The translations under genes were made by a program, and so were the position numbers. From NCBI GenBank assembly GCA_914767715.1, contig OU612066.1, forward strand, positions 129,001 through 193,000: DNA of 64,000 bases. The letters run 5' to 3'. This document shows, piece after piece, positions 36,701 through 54,639 of this stretch. The DNA is from Membranipora membranacea (lineage: Eukaryota > Bryozoa > Gymnolaemata > Cheilostomatida > Membraniporidae). The notes beneath the pieces are model-generated. The model was not told the origin of the DNA, did not search any database, and saw nothing but the letters and a program-made list of their open reading frames with translations. The stretch's first letter is position 1; each line of letters begins with the position of its first letter.

Positions 36701-37957
36701 CAAAACAGTACATTGCATTTCAGATCATGATCATGAGCATAGACAGTCATGTCAGTCAGTCATGTTGGGAAACATGTCAGATCTATGTGAGGTCCTAAAT
36801 TAGCAACTCTTCAACAAAAAAGATGTTTGTATTCAAGTATGGGAACCATAACTCTCATGTCACTAGTAAACCTTTCATAACATTAATCTCTTAGCATTAG
36901 TAAAGCCTACATAACTAAATTACAATATATTATGAGATAGACAAGCGTCAAACAAGAGTGCTGCTGCTGCTTATCAGTGTATGAGAAATGACATTTGCTT
37001 GTGCCACAGCTTTATAATTACAGTATTATGACAGTATACAATCACAGAATAAGGATATATATATCCTTACTCTGTGATACAATACTGACATCCAGATTGA
37101 TGTGTTTGGGTAAGCCACCTATAGACCGAATTTTAAAATGCAAACAACAATTATTATCAGACGGTGAGGACCGGTCTTGTTAGAAAATTATGTTAAGATA
37201 CCTAATCAGACGATAAAGTGTTAGACAGACAGACAGACAATAACTTACCTATTCACCCTTCTGGGACACTTATCTGGTACAATAGACACATCATAGTGGT
37301 GGATATATCCTCTCGGCATGCGTACCTGGAAGTGATTGGCCCGCAGCAGGATAGGCCGACCTTCGTTACCATGGTTAGGTCGAGCTGGACACTTAAACTC
37401 AACAAGAGGAGGTGAATTTGTGGTCGGTGTCGGTGGCGTTATAGACGCCGGTATGTTACTAGTCATACTGCTAGACATCGTTGCTGTTCTGATTGGAGGC
37501 AACGCTAAAAAATGAACAAGCATAAGCAACCTGACGATTTTCACAAAACAATGACATTCAATTGCAAGACAAAATCATTTACCAAGTTTAAATTTGCAAT
37601 ATCTGCGGTATATCTAGAGATAACTCACACTGACAAAATTGTCTGCTATAAAATATGCCCTTGCAATTTAACAATATGCGACTTGAGGCAGTTCATTGCT
37701 TGAGGTGTACGCTCTAGAGTAGCCCAATGAGTGAGGCACTCTCTTCAAGGACCAGAGCATGACCTAAATTGGCGATAATCTATTGCTACATACGGTTCTC
37801 AAAGCTGGCCAAAACTTTGGGAACAAGGTGTGAGTTGTCCCGGAGAGTTTGACAGTCTAAAGACGCAGCGATATGTAATACTTACATGATTGACTATTTG
37901 GAGGGTAACCTAGAGCAGTTCCTATAGCACCAGCCGGGTTAGAATCAAACACAATAC
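30744..37957 (-). CDS. AGO-clade Argonaute, 15 exons seen, 5' end not found
   Basis: Exons on the minus strand: 37957-37886, 37504-37249, 36689-36569, 36325-36144, 35711-35522, 35155-34838, 34675-34556, 34311-34189, 33770-33637, 33370-33186, 32972-32722, 32382-32188, 31953-31717, 31564-31365, 30852-30744. Phases agree throughout, giving ~897 codons. Domains: N ([18 protein letters not shown]), linker ([11 protein letters not shown]), PAZ ([39 protein letters not shown]), MID ([19 protein letters not shown]) and PIWI. The slicer tetrad is in place: D in GADVTHPP, E in [11 protein letters not shown] in [13 protein letters not shown] in [11 protein letters not shown]. It ends VMYFA. It should bind small RNAs of the miRNA/siRNA type and be able to cleave targets. 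The intron after exon 35711-35522 starts GCAAGT (GC-AG). The first visible exon needs one more nucleotide upstream, so a starting exon lies above 37957 and was not found. Confidence 0.95.
37043..37076. repeat. 34-bp palindrome with 7-bp direct repeats in Argonaute intron
   Basis: The left arm CACAGAATAAGGATATA and right arm TATATCCTTACTCTGTG are 17 nt each and match at 16 of 17 positions. ATACAAT flanks both sides (37036-37042 and 37077-37083). It resembles the CA-starting scars at 20759 and 38606. Confidence 0.7.
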
Positions 37958-38149
37958 CTGCAAATCATATGAACGAAATATTTAATCACTGTTTTTAAGA
38001 AAAAAGGCATGAGCAATTTTCGCTGGCTTATGAGTGAGGAGCAACAACTCACATGTAGATAGAAAAGTTATTTAAGTTATCGTAAACTTCTTGTGAGTTG
38101 TAATGAAACAGTCACAGTTTAAGTAAGCAAGGAGAATTGACTTCATTCT

Positions 38150-38565
38150 CGCTTGGGTAATTTCATCTTGAAAGTGTACAAAAGGCAGCATTGAGAGTTA
38201 TCCTCCCAGAATTTGACTATGAGGAACGCTGTTTAGCCTTGGAACTTACCAACCTCAATGATTTTATGTTTAAAATCTGTGCTAATCATTTCAGTAATAT
38301 CATAAGGAATGAGTCTCATCCTCTGTACAATCGTATCATTTTTAATACCAATCAAAGAGTGTCCTCACGTAATGCCTATAAATTCAGACCCAGACGCAGC
38401 CGTGCAACTAAATGCCAGTGCAGTTTTTTTAATTACTTTATGAATTTTTACAACAACAACTTTATGTACAACTGAGTTACACCAAGAGCTGTCATAAACA
38501 TACATTTCTTCATCACCCTCGCCACGATATCGTATGTAAAAATACAAATCAATCAATCAATCAAT
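38150..38565 (+). pseudogene. LINE C-terminal fragment with (CAAT)n tail
   Basis: The plus strand reads RVILPEFDYEERCLALELTN, then NDFMFKICANHF and, near the end, YKFRPRRSRATKCQCSFFNY. This is the typical C-terminus of a CR1/L2-like reverse transcriptase protein. After the stop comes an untranslated segment ending in four CAAT repeats at about 38550-38565. It is heavily 5' truncated and lies upstream of the known Argonaute exons. Confidence 0.75.
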
Positions 38566-38605
38566 CTTTCAAATGGGCTTGTTATAGACCCTCAGTTAGT
38601 AATAT

Positions 38606-38630
38606 CAAGGAGTAAAAGACTTACTCCTTG
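38606..38630. repeat. 25-bp palindrome with 7-bp direct repeats
   Basis: The ends are CAAGGAGTAA and TTACTCCTTG around a 5-bp centre. GTAATAT is present directly on both sides (38599-38605 and 38631-38637). The same termini occur at 50462-50491. It looks like an excision scar or a minimal transposon derivative. Confidence 0.75.
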
Positions 38631-38639
38631 GTAATATAA

Positions 38640-39690
38640 TAGGCTACATTACTTTAAAATTTGTTTAATATCCAACCATCATCACTCATTCATTGTATGG
38701 TATTACTATTTTGTCAATGAATGACCAGTCCATCATTGTTGTTGTTGTCACTCGCTTGTCACTGGTGCTCACCACAGGCTTCTCTCTGCAGCTGGTGCAC
38801 CATCTTCTTTAATTATTTCTACTCTCTCTTTCATACAATTAGTTAACAAACAACTACTCTACCCAGGGAGGAACCTGAAGGTCCCTGGACCAGTCTACCA
38901 TACACACCATACACTGCTCTGAGAATCATTATATATGTTATGACTGTGAGGTTGTGAAAGATAAGAGCAGAGGAGAGACTGTGAGATAGAATGGGAGTGA
39001 CTGCTGTTACTCCTTGAACAGAAACAGCAGTAACTCATGTAATTGTTGATTGCAATGGTTTTAAAAATTATATCAGATGATCAGTCCAAGGAGTGAACTC
39101 CAGACCAGTCCATATATATTATTTATATATATTAATTAATTGTTACTTACTTACTAACTAACTATTGTTGAAATCAAATGATTATTTTTATAAATATACC
39201 TGTCAATCCTGTCACTGGGAACATTATTTTGCCATGGTTGCCAGTTTAAAATAGGTTTTATTAAAATAAGTTGTACCGACGTCAATTTCTCTGGTTCAAT
39301 TGTCAAAACATCATTATTCCCTGCCAACTCCTTCAAATGGAGATGCAAAATGGCGGAGAAGGGAAAATCAGGACAGATGCTAGACTGATATTTTAATTTG
39401 ACTGTGTGACTCATCAAAGCCTCCCTTGATGCATACTGCCTATAATTGTGGAACTTGGGCTATAATCTACAAAGGCTCAATAAGTTCTATGAGATCACAA
39501 CTCCCTAATTATGCTAATATATTCTAACAAAGAGGAGACAGAGGAGACAACTACTATCTGTAACATCGAGTGGTATTCAGAGGAATATTTGGTGGTAGCT
39601 TCTCTTGTCAAGACAAGCTAATTGGGTGGCTGGTATGACAGCTTGTGGATTGAGGTGAAGGGCTCATAACAATAGAACATTATTATCAAT
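38640..39690. other. Non-coding interval
   Basis: AT-rich sequence with no recognisable gene. It has a short hairpin at about 38998-39035 (stem CTGCTGTT/AACAGCAG). A missing 5' exon of the Argonaute could lie here but none can be recognised. Confidence 0.4.
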
Positions 39691-39850
39691 AAGTGCCTTA
39701 GAATGTACGCCACTGAGAATGACCCTCTTTTTGAGCTAGATAAGCTACCTTCAGGGCGCTACCGTGCCTTGAAGTGTAGAGTTGATATTCGTAAGAACTG
39801 TTTTAGAGCACAATGCATCAAATTTTTAAATAAAACATTTTTCTGAGTAT
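39690..39850 (+). pseudogene. LINE 3'-terminal fragment
   Basis: The plus strand reads ENDPLFELDKLPSGRYRALK then CRVDIRKNCFRAQCIKFLNK and a stop. It shares the PSGRYR motif and layout with the C-terminus of the LINE at 4905-6430, so it is a 5'-truncated relative only about 160 bp long. Confidence 0.65.
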
Positions 39851-40111
39851 CATTTTATAACGGTACAACACTGCAACATTTTTATATTATACAGTATTTT
39901 AATATTTTTATTATGAGCTCAACAGGCGCTTTTATTTCTCAACCACTTGGCAGAGACCGAATAAATTATCCATCTATCCAAACAGGCGTGATCATCATCA
40001 CTGCAACTGCACAGCGGTGGCTGGTGAGGCCATGCATCCAAAATACCATCACAATTATTATATTTCCTTTTAAATTTCTAACTTTATTTACCTTCGTATT
40101 TACCTTCGTCA

Positions 40112-40300
40112 GGCGTCGTCATAGTCTCCAGCACCAGCATCTCCTGCTGTGACTCGAGAGCGTCATAGTCTCCAGCACCAGCATCTCCTACTGTGACTCG
40201 AGAGCGTCATAGTCTCCAGCACCAGCATCTCCTACTGTGACTCGAGAGCGTAATAGTCTCCAGCACCAGCATCTCCTGCTGTGACTCGAGAGACTTGTTT
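40112..40300. repeat. 46-bp tandem repeat, four copies
   Basis: A 46-bp unit containing catagtctccagcaccagca and tctcctactgtgactcgaga occurs four times. It sits at the 3' side of the minus-strand LINE fragment at 40330-40660 and may be an expansion in that element's 3' untranslated region. Confidence 0.88.
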
Positions 40301-40329
40301 TCTCGTAGTCGTTGTTTGTTCCGGTTCAT

Positions 40330-40660
40330 CAACAAATTTAGGGCATTGAACAGCTTTTGGACTATATGTTGAGGGGCCGGAGGAGATGACTGCTAGAAGG
40401 TAGTTCGTTCCAGTCTCGAGCAGTGCGTACAAAGAATGACCTCTGGTGGTGGAGAGTATTTAAGTGTGGTATAAAATACTGGTCTGAGTGTCTGCGACTG
40501 GAGGAGAAGTATGCTGGCTGGATGTACTTGTATAGCGTTGTTGTGTTGGTATGGTGGTACTGGCTGAAGAAATTGAGCTCGTTAGTGACATTCATTTTCA
40601 TAGTAGATCAGTGTGTAGTTAGCAGTTTAATTATGAAGATAAGCCTTGCTATGCATTAGG
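40330..40660 (-). pseudogene. LINE C-terminal fragment
   Basis: The minus strand reads SSRRHSDQYFIPHLNTLHHQ and then RSFFVRTARDWNELPSS. The last is the very common C-terminal signature of jockey/CR1-like LINEs (FF.RT...WN.LP). Nothing of RT or endonuclease remains. Confidence 0.72.
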
Positions 40661-41282
40661 CTTCATCATGTTGATTTCATTGACCAGTCCAATGGCTTAT
40701 TACATCTTCCAGTGAAGATGGAACCAGCTAATGAGTAAAAGGAGAGCAACTCAAAATAAAGATAAATTGAGAAGTCTGGCTGAAAAAGGTTCTGCTATTT
40801 GACTGTCACATTGACACTGTTTATAAATTGATTACTTTGCCGGTTCCTTTTATAATATTTATGGTTGGGACAGCTAGGAATGAGCTACATGATTACCATA
40901 TTAGTGGTATAATAGAGTAAGCATATCCTTACTATGTGGTGCTATGGTGCACATCATCTGTATATTGAATACTATAATGATGAAAATATTATATTGTCAC
41001 TTTATTTATTGCTACAATAATACGACAGACGCAAACAGGAGGAGATTCTGTAATAAGTATATTAAAATCTTATAATGGCTGTCAACACTACTACAAATAT
41101 CACGTCAAAATCGATGAGGAGGATTTGGTTCTAGCTAGGTCTCACACAGAATGGCACACAAAAAACACAAACATGGACTTCAAATAAATTGACTCAAAAA
41201 ATTTATCAGGACAGAGATTATATTATATAGGATCACAAAGCAAACAGCTACATGAGGCGGGACAAACAGATCTATGTAGCTC
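40661..41282. other. Non-coding interval
   Basis: AT-rich, no gene or repeat recognised. It would contain the 3' flank of GMP reductase on the minus strand. Confidence 0.4.
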
Positions 41283-41456
41283 TAGAAGTCTACAGCATAG
41301 AGGTCTACACCATAGAGGTCTACAGCATAGAGGTCTACAGCATAGAGGTCTACACTATAGAGGTCTACACCATAGAGGTCTACACCATAGAGGCCTACAC
41401 CATAGAGGTCTTCAGCGTAGAGGTCTACACGATAGAGGTCTACACCATAGAGGTAT
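41283..41456. repeat. 15-bp minisatellite downstream of GMP reductase
   Basis: About 12 copies of the 15-bp unit accatagaggtctac with small variants (agcatagagg, actatagagg, agcgtagagg). It starts about 36 bp beyond the GMPR stop codon, so it is probably in the 3' untranslated region. Confidence 0.93.
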
Positions 41457-41491
41457 GGGTATATCACCAGTAACGTCATACCAACTCAGTC

Positions 41492-49231
<7,740 letters not shown>

Positions 49232-49377
49232 GATCTTTTACTGTGATATCTGCAGGAGTCTTCATGCAGCTCCTGGTTTTGTCTAAAAAGAGCTCCTTTA
49301 TCTTCTAGAATCTAGACTAACACTGACATCGACATTTAACTATCAGATCGTTTATATATTGCAATTGCATATCATGG

Positions 49378-49478
49378 AATCTACGACATTTAGACCCAAC
49401 AATTTAGACCCAGCCAAAGAGACCCACTACAAAATAAACCCACTACAAACTAGACCCAGAACAAACTAGACCCAATTT
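49378..49478. repeat. TAGACCCA-rich repeat, left copy
   Basis: About 100 bp of irregular repeats of (t)tagaccca and aaactagaccca. An inverted, clearly related copy is at 61055-61180. The unit spacing is irregular (10-17 bp), unlike a simple microsatellite. Confidence 0.8.
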
Positions 49479-49479
49479 A

Positions 49480-50460
49480 TCACGATTGACAAAGGCTGCA
49501 AAATCAAGTCTATACTCTCATAAAATATTTCATTGTATATTAGCCATCCTACTCCGTTTATAATTTGTTGCTCTCGTCTTACTCAACTCCAACAATATTT
49601 ACCAACTCATGAAACAAGTACTCAGTGCTGTTTCGATTGTGCATTTGTTGCCGTTTTCTCGAGGGCACCAAGCCTCCTTCCCCGTGCTCGGCTCCCGGCG
49701 CCCTGTTATGGTTGATTTTAGTGTATGGGCAAGGATTTGTTACCCTGATCTGGTCCCGAGTGTGGTGTGGCCTGGTGTCTGATAATCCACTGGAAACCCC
49801 TACAGTGTTGTCCCAGATTACTAACAAAAGTTGTCTGTCAATTTCTCCTTATCCTCCCCCTTATATGTTAACAACCCACTGCTGAAAACCCTGCGATTGT
49901 GAATGTGACGCCAAAACCCTCCTTGAATTGATCCCTTGCGAGTCGTGACTGTGAAGCTATACAAAATACCTAACTGTTACATCTCCGATGACTGATATAC
50001 TGTTATTTACATCCAGATAATCAAGTCTCACTCTGTTATCACTACACAGCATATCGCCCTTGAAAGGAGACAACTACTCCGACGGCGATCAACCTATCGG
50101 AAGAATCGGAAGAATAAAAGCTCTTTCCTGATTGGCCGTGGATTTATCTTTTTTTTCCCACACCACCAGCTAAGCCCAAAGTTTTCATTGGTTGAATACT
50201 TGTTACCAAAAATACCCAGCTATTCCATTGGTTCTTAACTAACTATAGTACTGGGTGATAAACTTCATGCTGTGATCAGTATTATTATCCCCGAAAAGCA
50301 ATTTATGTTTAGAGGGGATTGTCCTCTTTATATGCATGGGTAAGGAATTTCAAATTTAGAAAATGCTTTCATATCAATAATCAGGGAGGGAATGATTCTT
50401 TCAGTTTTCACAATAAATTCAGACAACTATTTTTGTTCAACCAAACCTCAATAATTTCAA
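49480..50460. other. Upstream region of GMP reductase, no gene seen
   Basis: No protein motif is recognised in the short open frames. The GMPR promoter presumably lies between about 49240 and 49380 or further up, but no core element is identifiable. Confidence 0.4.
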
Positions 50461-50461
50461 T

Positions 50462-50491
50462 CAAGGAGTAATAGCGAACTGTTACTCCTTG
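50462..50491. repeat. 30-bp palindrome with 7-bp direct repeats
   Basis: The ends are CAAGGAGTAA and TTACTCCTTG. TTTCAAT is present at 50455-50461 and 50492-50498. Another CAAGGAGTA follows directly at 50499, so a 37-bp tandem duplication is an alternative explanation to transposition. Confidence 0.6.
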
Positions 50492-50719
50492 TTTCAATCA
50501 AGGAGTATAAGGGACAGCCAAAACTAAAACATGTCCACCAAAGTTTATGATGGAACTTCTGTCGTTGACGCAATCTTGCTCAGATCACTGATTTGAGCAA
50601 AGAGAATTCTCTCTGCTCAGATCAAAACTTTTAAATCCTTGGTTCAAGTATGTGAACAAACCTGTTGTTGTCAAAGTTATCTCAGTCTTTTAACTAACAT
50701 GTGAGTGAGTCAACTGTGG

Positions 50720-51330
50720 AGGACGAGACTACAAAAATCGTCCACCCTGACATCACTACATGGATTTAAAGCTTCCTCACTCATAGAACGCAAACTGTAA
50801 CCTCTGGTAGCAATGTATCAACACAGGGCTGCATACTCTCTACTATTCTGTTTTCCATGTATGTTGAGACAATGAAAACAACACTTTACTCTTTCTCCAT
50901 AATAAAATACACTGATGACACAATCAAATTCGAAAATATATATAAAGGGGAAACATATACAAGCTGAGATTACCACATCACCTCCTGGTGTGATGAAAAC
51001 CACCTACTCATTAACCCCAGTAACAAATTCACAAATCACCGACATGAACTCAACCCAGATCCACTCATCATCAAACAAAATTGCATTGAACGAGTCCAGA
51101 AGTACAAATATCTGGATACTTTTGTCACTTTGAAACTTCAATTTTCTGCCAGTACAAATCTCGTCGCATAGCGATTATATAATGAAGCAGCCATATATCA
51201 AAGTTTTGTGTCACCCCTAAGACAATGAAACTTGCCGACAGCGCATTTATTGAGTGCGTCTTCTTTTTCCATCTGGCAATCACCTTTGAACTTTATGAAT
51301 CCCTACTCAAAACAATAGTATATACATACA
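50720..51330 (+). pseudogene. Decayed LINE reverse transcriptase fragment
   Basis: The plus strand, with frameshifts, reads SFLTHRTQTVTSGSN, STQGCILSTILFSMYV, IKYTDDTIKFEN (from a YADD box), DENHLLINPSN, IERVQKYKYL and then KLQFSAS. The TDD change at the catalytic box shows it is dead. Both ends are truncated. Confidence 0.7.
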
Positions 51331-51727
51331 CATATATATATATTCTATCAGTTATCCTGACTGTATATAGCCCAAAGCTATCGATTTTATTACATGAGTG
51401 ATTCAATTGTATTTAGGCAACAGGTTGTAACGTGATGATGAAAATGGGGCAGCTGAAATAAAGCTAATCCGTCTGTCTATATATTTTATTTTTTGCTTCA
51501 ATTAACGCAAAAGGTTAAATTCCTGCAATTAACTTCTGAGTCAAGACATATTTTATATCAGAATCTCAGTGTATTATGTATTATCAACATTGATCTACAG
51601 TTCATTGAACCAACAAGTGATGGTTTAGTTTCTGCAAAAAAATTTATTGTTTCAACAGATCACGGGAACAGGTTGAGACGCATTTATAAAACACTGTTGG
51701 GACCATGTCTCCACAGTCCCTGCCAGT

Positions 51728-52980
51728 TCAGGTCTCTCTGATAGTTATCCATGCCTGCTTTAGGGCGGCATCGCTAGCTACGTATTTCTTCAGCTGCTTG
51801 TTCATTTTAGCATTATTTTCCACCAATGTTTGAACAGTTTTAGTTGCCTCCGACTCGCTCCTCAGCACTCCCAACAACTCCCACAGCACCAGGTTTGGCT
51901 TGCCAGCATTTCTATTCAGTTTATTGCGCCATCCTATAAGCAGTCGCAAATTCCACATAAATTTCTATTATTACATTTTCATGATGCGTAACAATATTCA
52001 CGCATAAGTTTATATATTGTGGTCCTCTTCAACATTCATTCTAGGGTAGATAGGGTTAAGAAACACATTTACCAAAAGACTGCAATTGTGCTAGCATTGC
52101 TGTAATTGGAAATCTTTTTAATTATTAACAAAATGAATATATATATAATCATATCAATGATAGCCACGCTTTAATGTGGAGTAAAACAAGGCTGTAAGTC
52201 AGTTAACAATCTTACCTTCTAGGGAGTTGATGGTTCGAGTTGTGCTCCCGAACACTACCCAGTCTGCCACCCTTTGGAACCATGTGGCTTCCATGTACTC
52301 CAATAGCTGGTCACAGTTGACATCGTTGAGAGCCAGACTGTCTCTCCTTAGTTGAGGAATGGCTTCGTTTGTGACAACATCCTTAGGAAGAACAGCCAGG
52401 CCCATCACTCGCCTGACAAACCTCGTCACAACATCATTTATGTTGTATTTTACAACTAAATCTGTAGAAAGGCACAACAATAGGTATTTACAAAACAAAC
52501 TTGATTTCATAGGCGGCCCAAAAATGATTTAAATCGCTCATAGACCATGTCCCCGCCTCTTTCTATTTCCATTGTGCCTACACTCAAGATCCTTGACTGA
52601 AGAGGTAGTTCAGGTAGAATCTTGAATTTGGCAATTGATAATGAGATAGTTAGATGATTTATGATGTTATGCTATAAGTAAGTTATGGTACTAATGGCTT
52701 GTGACAACTAACAAAAATTATGTTAACTCTGGTGAAAGTAGTGACTATATTTCCAAAACATAATAACCAGCTCACCATGTATACTTTGGACTTTTCTCCA
52801 GATTGCCTGACGGAAGTGAAACAGGCAGCCTTGTCTGTCACAGGCTGGGAGAACACTACGTAGAGCTGGCCAAAGTCCTGTCTCAAAGTCGGCTATTATT
52901 CTGCGTGCTTTCTTTCTTGCTGTCTCTAATGACAGACAGCACTTCATTGAGAACCTGTAATGGTAACAAAATGTTAAATA
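51728..52980 (-). pseudogene. MULE transposase remnant with spliced exons
   Basis: Read from high to low coordinates. About 52965-52755 encodes ARKKARRIIADFETGLWPAL and CDRQGCLFHFRQAIWRKVQS. About 52460-52215 encodes VVTRFVRRVMGLAVLP, LLEYMEATWFQRVADWVVFG and TRTINSLEG. About 51938-51728 encodes WRNKLNRNAGKPNLVLWELL to a stop. The order and the FHF.QAI..K.Q and FG..TRTIN..EG...LN...GKPN signatures are those of Mutator-like transposases. Splice signals join LEG to WRNKLN cleanly (donor gtaag near 52210, acceptor tatag near 51939). The N-terminal catalytic part was not found, so it is either a truncated transposon or a fragment of a co-opted gene. Confidence 0.75.
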
Positions 52981-53035
52981 ATTATTCATCAGCCTGAACA
53001 CCAAATGATTCAGTCAAACAATAGTGGCAACTTGT

Positions 53036-53145
53036 CTATATATCAAATATGATTTTGTCTATATATGATATAGATATGATATGTCTAGATATGATATTGT
53101 CTATATATCAAATATTGTCTATATATCTATAATATATCAAACTAT
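53036..53145. repeat. AT-rich short tandem repeat
   Basis: Irregular repeats of gtctatatatgatat and atatgatatgtctaga over about 110 bp, just before MITE copy C. Confidence 0.75.
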
Positions 53146-53269
53146 GATAACTTCAATGTAGACAATGATTTTTATGGAACTCCGAGAATATTCTTTTTAA
53201 CTTCATACTTTCTTTTTAGCCGACCAAAGTCACACGTGCGACAAACAAGACCATGCCATTGAAAGAATA

Positions 53270-53777
53270 GACAGTTTTCTGAGCTCTTATTTATGCCTCA
53301 ATTCGGAGTTGTCCTCTCTCCAGTTTGGTACTTTTAACCCACGCCGCATAGGAAAAACCTGCTGAAAGAGGGTTATCTTGAAGACCGCTTATGTTAGGAT
53401 AAAAATGAGTTTTGATTCAGAGTCTGCACCATTGAAAACCCCGTGAGACAGAGTTTCCAAATCATTGGAGGCTTGAGTGTTGATAAATCTTAATTCTAGA
53501 GACGAAACTCATGAAAAATTCTGCCAAATGGTCCGCAAAACAGGCAGAAAATATTATAAATGACTATCCAAATACTAAAATTATTTCCCAAACTATGTCC
53601 ATATTAGTTTTCAATGCCGCAGATTCGGAATCAAAAATCATTTTTATCATATTGTAAGTGGTTATCAAGATAACCCTCTTTTCAGCACGTTTTTCCTATG
53701 CGGCATGGGTTAAAAGTACCAAACTGGAGAGAGGACAACTCCGAATTGAGGCCTAAATCAGAGCTCAGAAAACTGTC
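53270..53777 (+). mobile_element. MITE copy C, complete, 508 bp, TA target duplication
   Basis: Same ends as copy B (GACAGTTTTCTGAGCTC and its inverse), TA on both sides, same orientation and exactly the same length. The ~110-bp inverted termini and the inner sequence with GGAGGCTTGA are shared. It has no coding sequence of its own. Confidence 0.93.
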
Positions 53778-53779
53778 TA

Positions 53780-54630
53780 TATAATTCAAATTAAAAAGAA
53801 AAATACAAAATTAAAAGAATGATGAAGATACTGTGACAATTTTTTATCAGATAGGTGCCATACTTTCCATAATTTAATTGAGCCACTTAAACTGCAAGCA
53901 TACATAAATATCTACCTTCTATGATACCATCATCAATCTTGATTTGCACTTTCCCTTCCAACATTTGTTGAAGATCGTTCTCTTATTCTTCTGAAAAACA
54001 TACTTTGACATTCAATAAATCTACGTTTGGCTCAGCTTCATAAAATCAATCCTTTATGATCGTTTTCGGTTGCTGTTGACTTTCTAAGTGAACTTGGAGA
54101 AGGGCGCAGGCCAACAGATTGGCTGAAAATTGCTCTGTGGATGTGTTGTAAACAGAATTTGGTTGGCAGACATAATTGGTTGGTTTTATTATTCATTGTT
54201 ATTTCGTCGCTTTTCTAGTCTTGGTGTTTCTCTGGGCAGAACGAAAAAAAATGCTGATTCATTTTGTTATCAATCGATTATTTATGTGTATTTTTAATAG
54301 TTAAGACCAGATAGCAAGTAAAAAACAGTCCTTCTTAATGACAGTGTCGGATATAAAGATATTTACATAAGATGGTAACAGGAAACCCTATGATAATGAG
54401 CGAACTGTTGCAGGTCTATGGTAGTACAATGTTGATATTCTGCTCTCGGATTGAATGTGTTATATTCACAAATGGAAATTTTATAATGCTCATATTGGTA
54501 CATATGGCAACAATCATTACACAAAGTATCTTGGCCAACTTACAACCATGTACATGGAGAGTATATTATGTTCATATATACAGACAGAGATGATTAATAC
54601 TTTCAGTCTCATTTTATGAAAAGTGTTCAG
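53780..54630. other. Non-coding interval
   Basis: AT-rich, with no recognisable gene, tRNA or repeat family. Confidence 0.4.
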
Positions 54631-54639
54631 GAAAAATAT

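Noticed and set aside
40232-40432. Missing 5' exon of the Argonaute
   Set aside because: The frame reads through the 46-bp repeat and a LINE 3' region; there is no matching donor phase and no Argonaute-like sequence.
41252-41479. Repetitive frames on both strands
   Set aside because: 15-bp minisatellite just beyond the GMPR stop codon.
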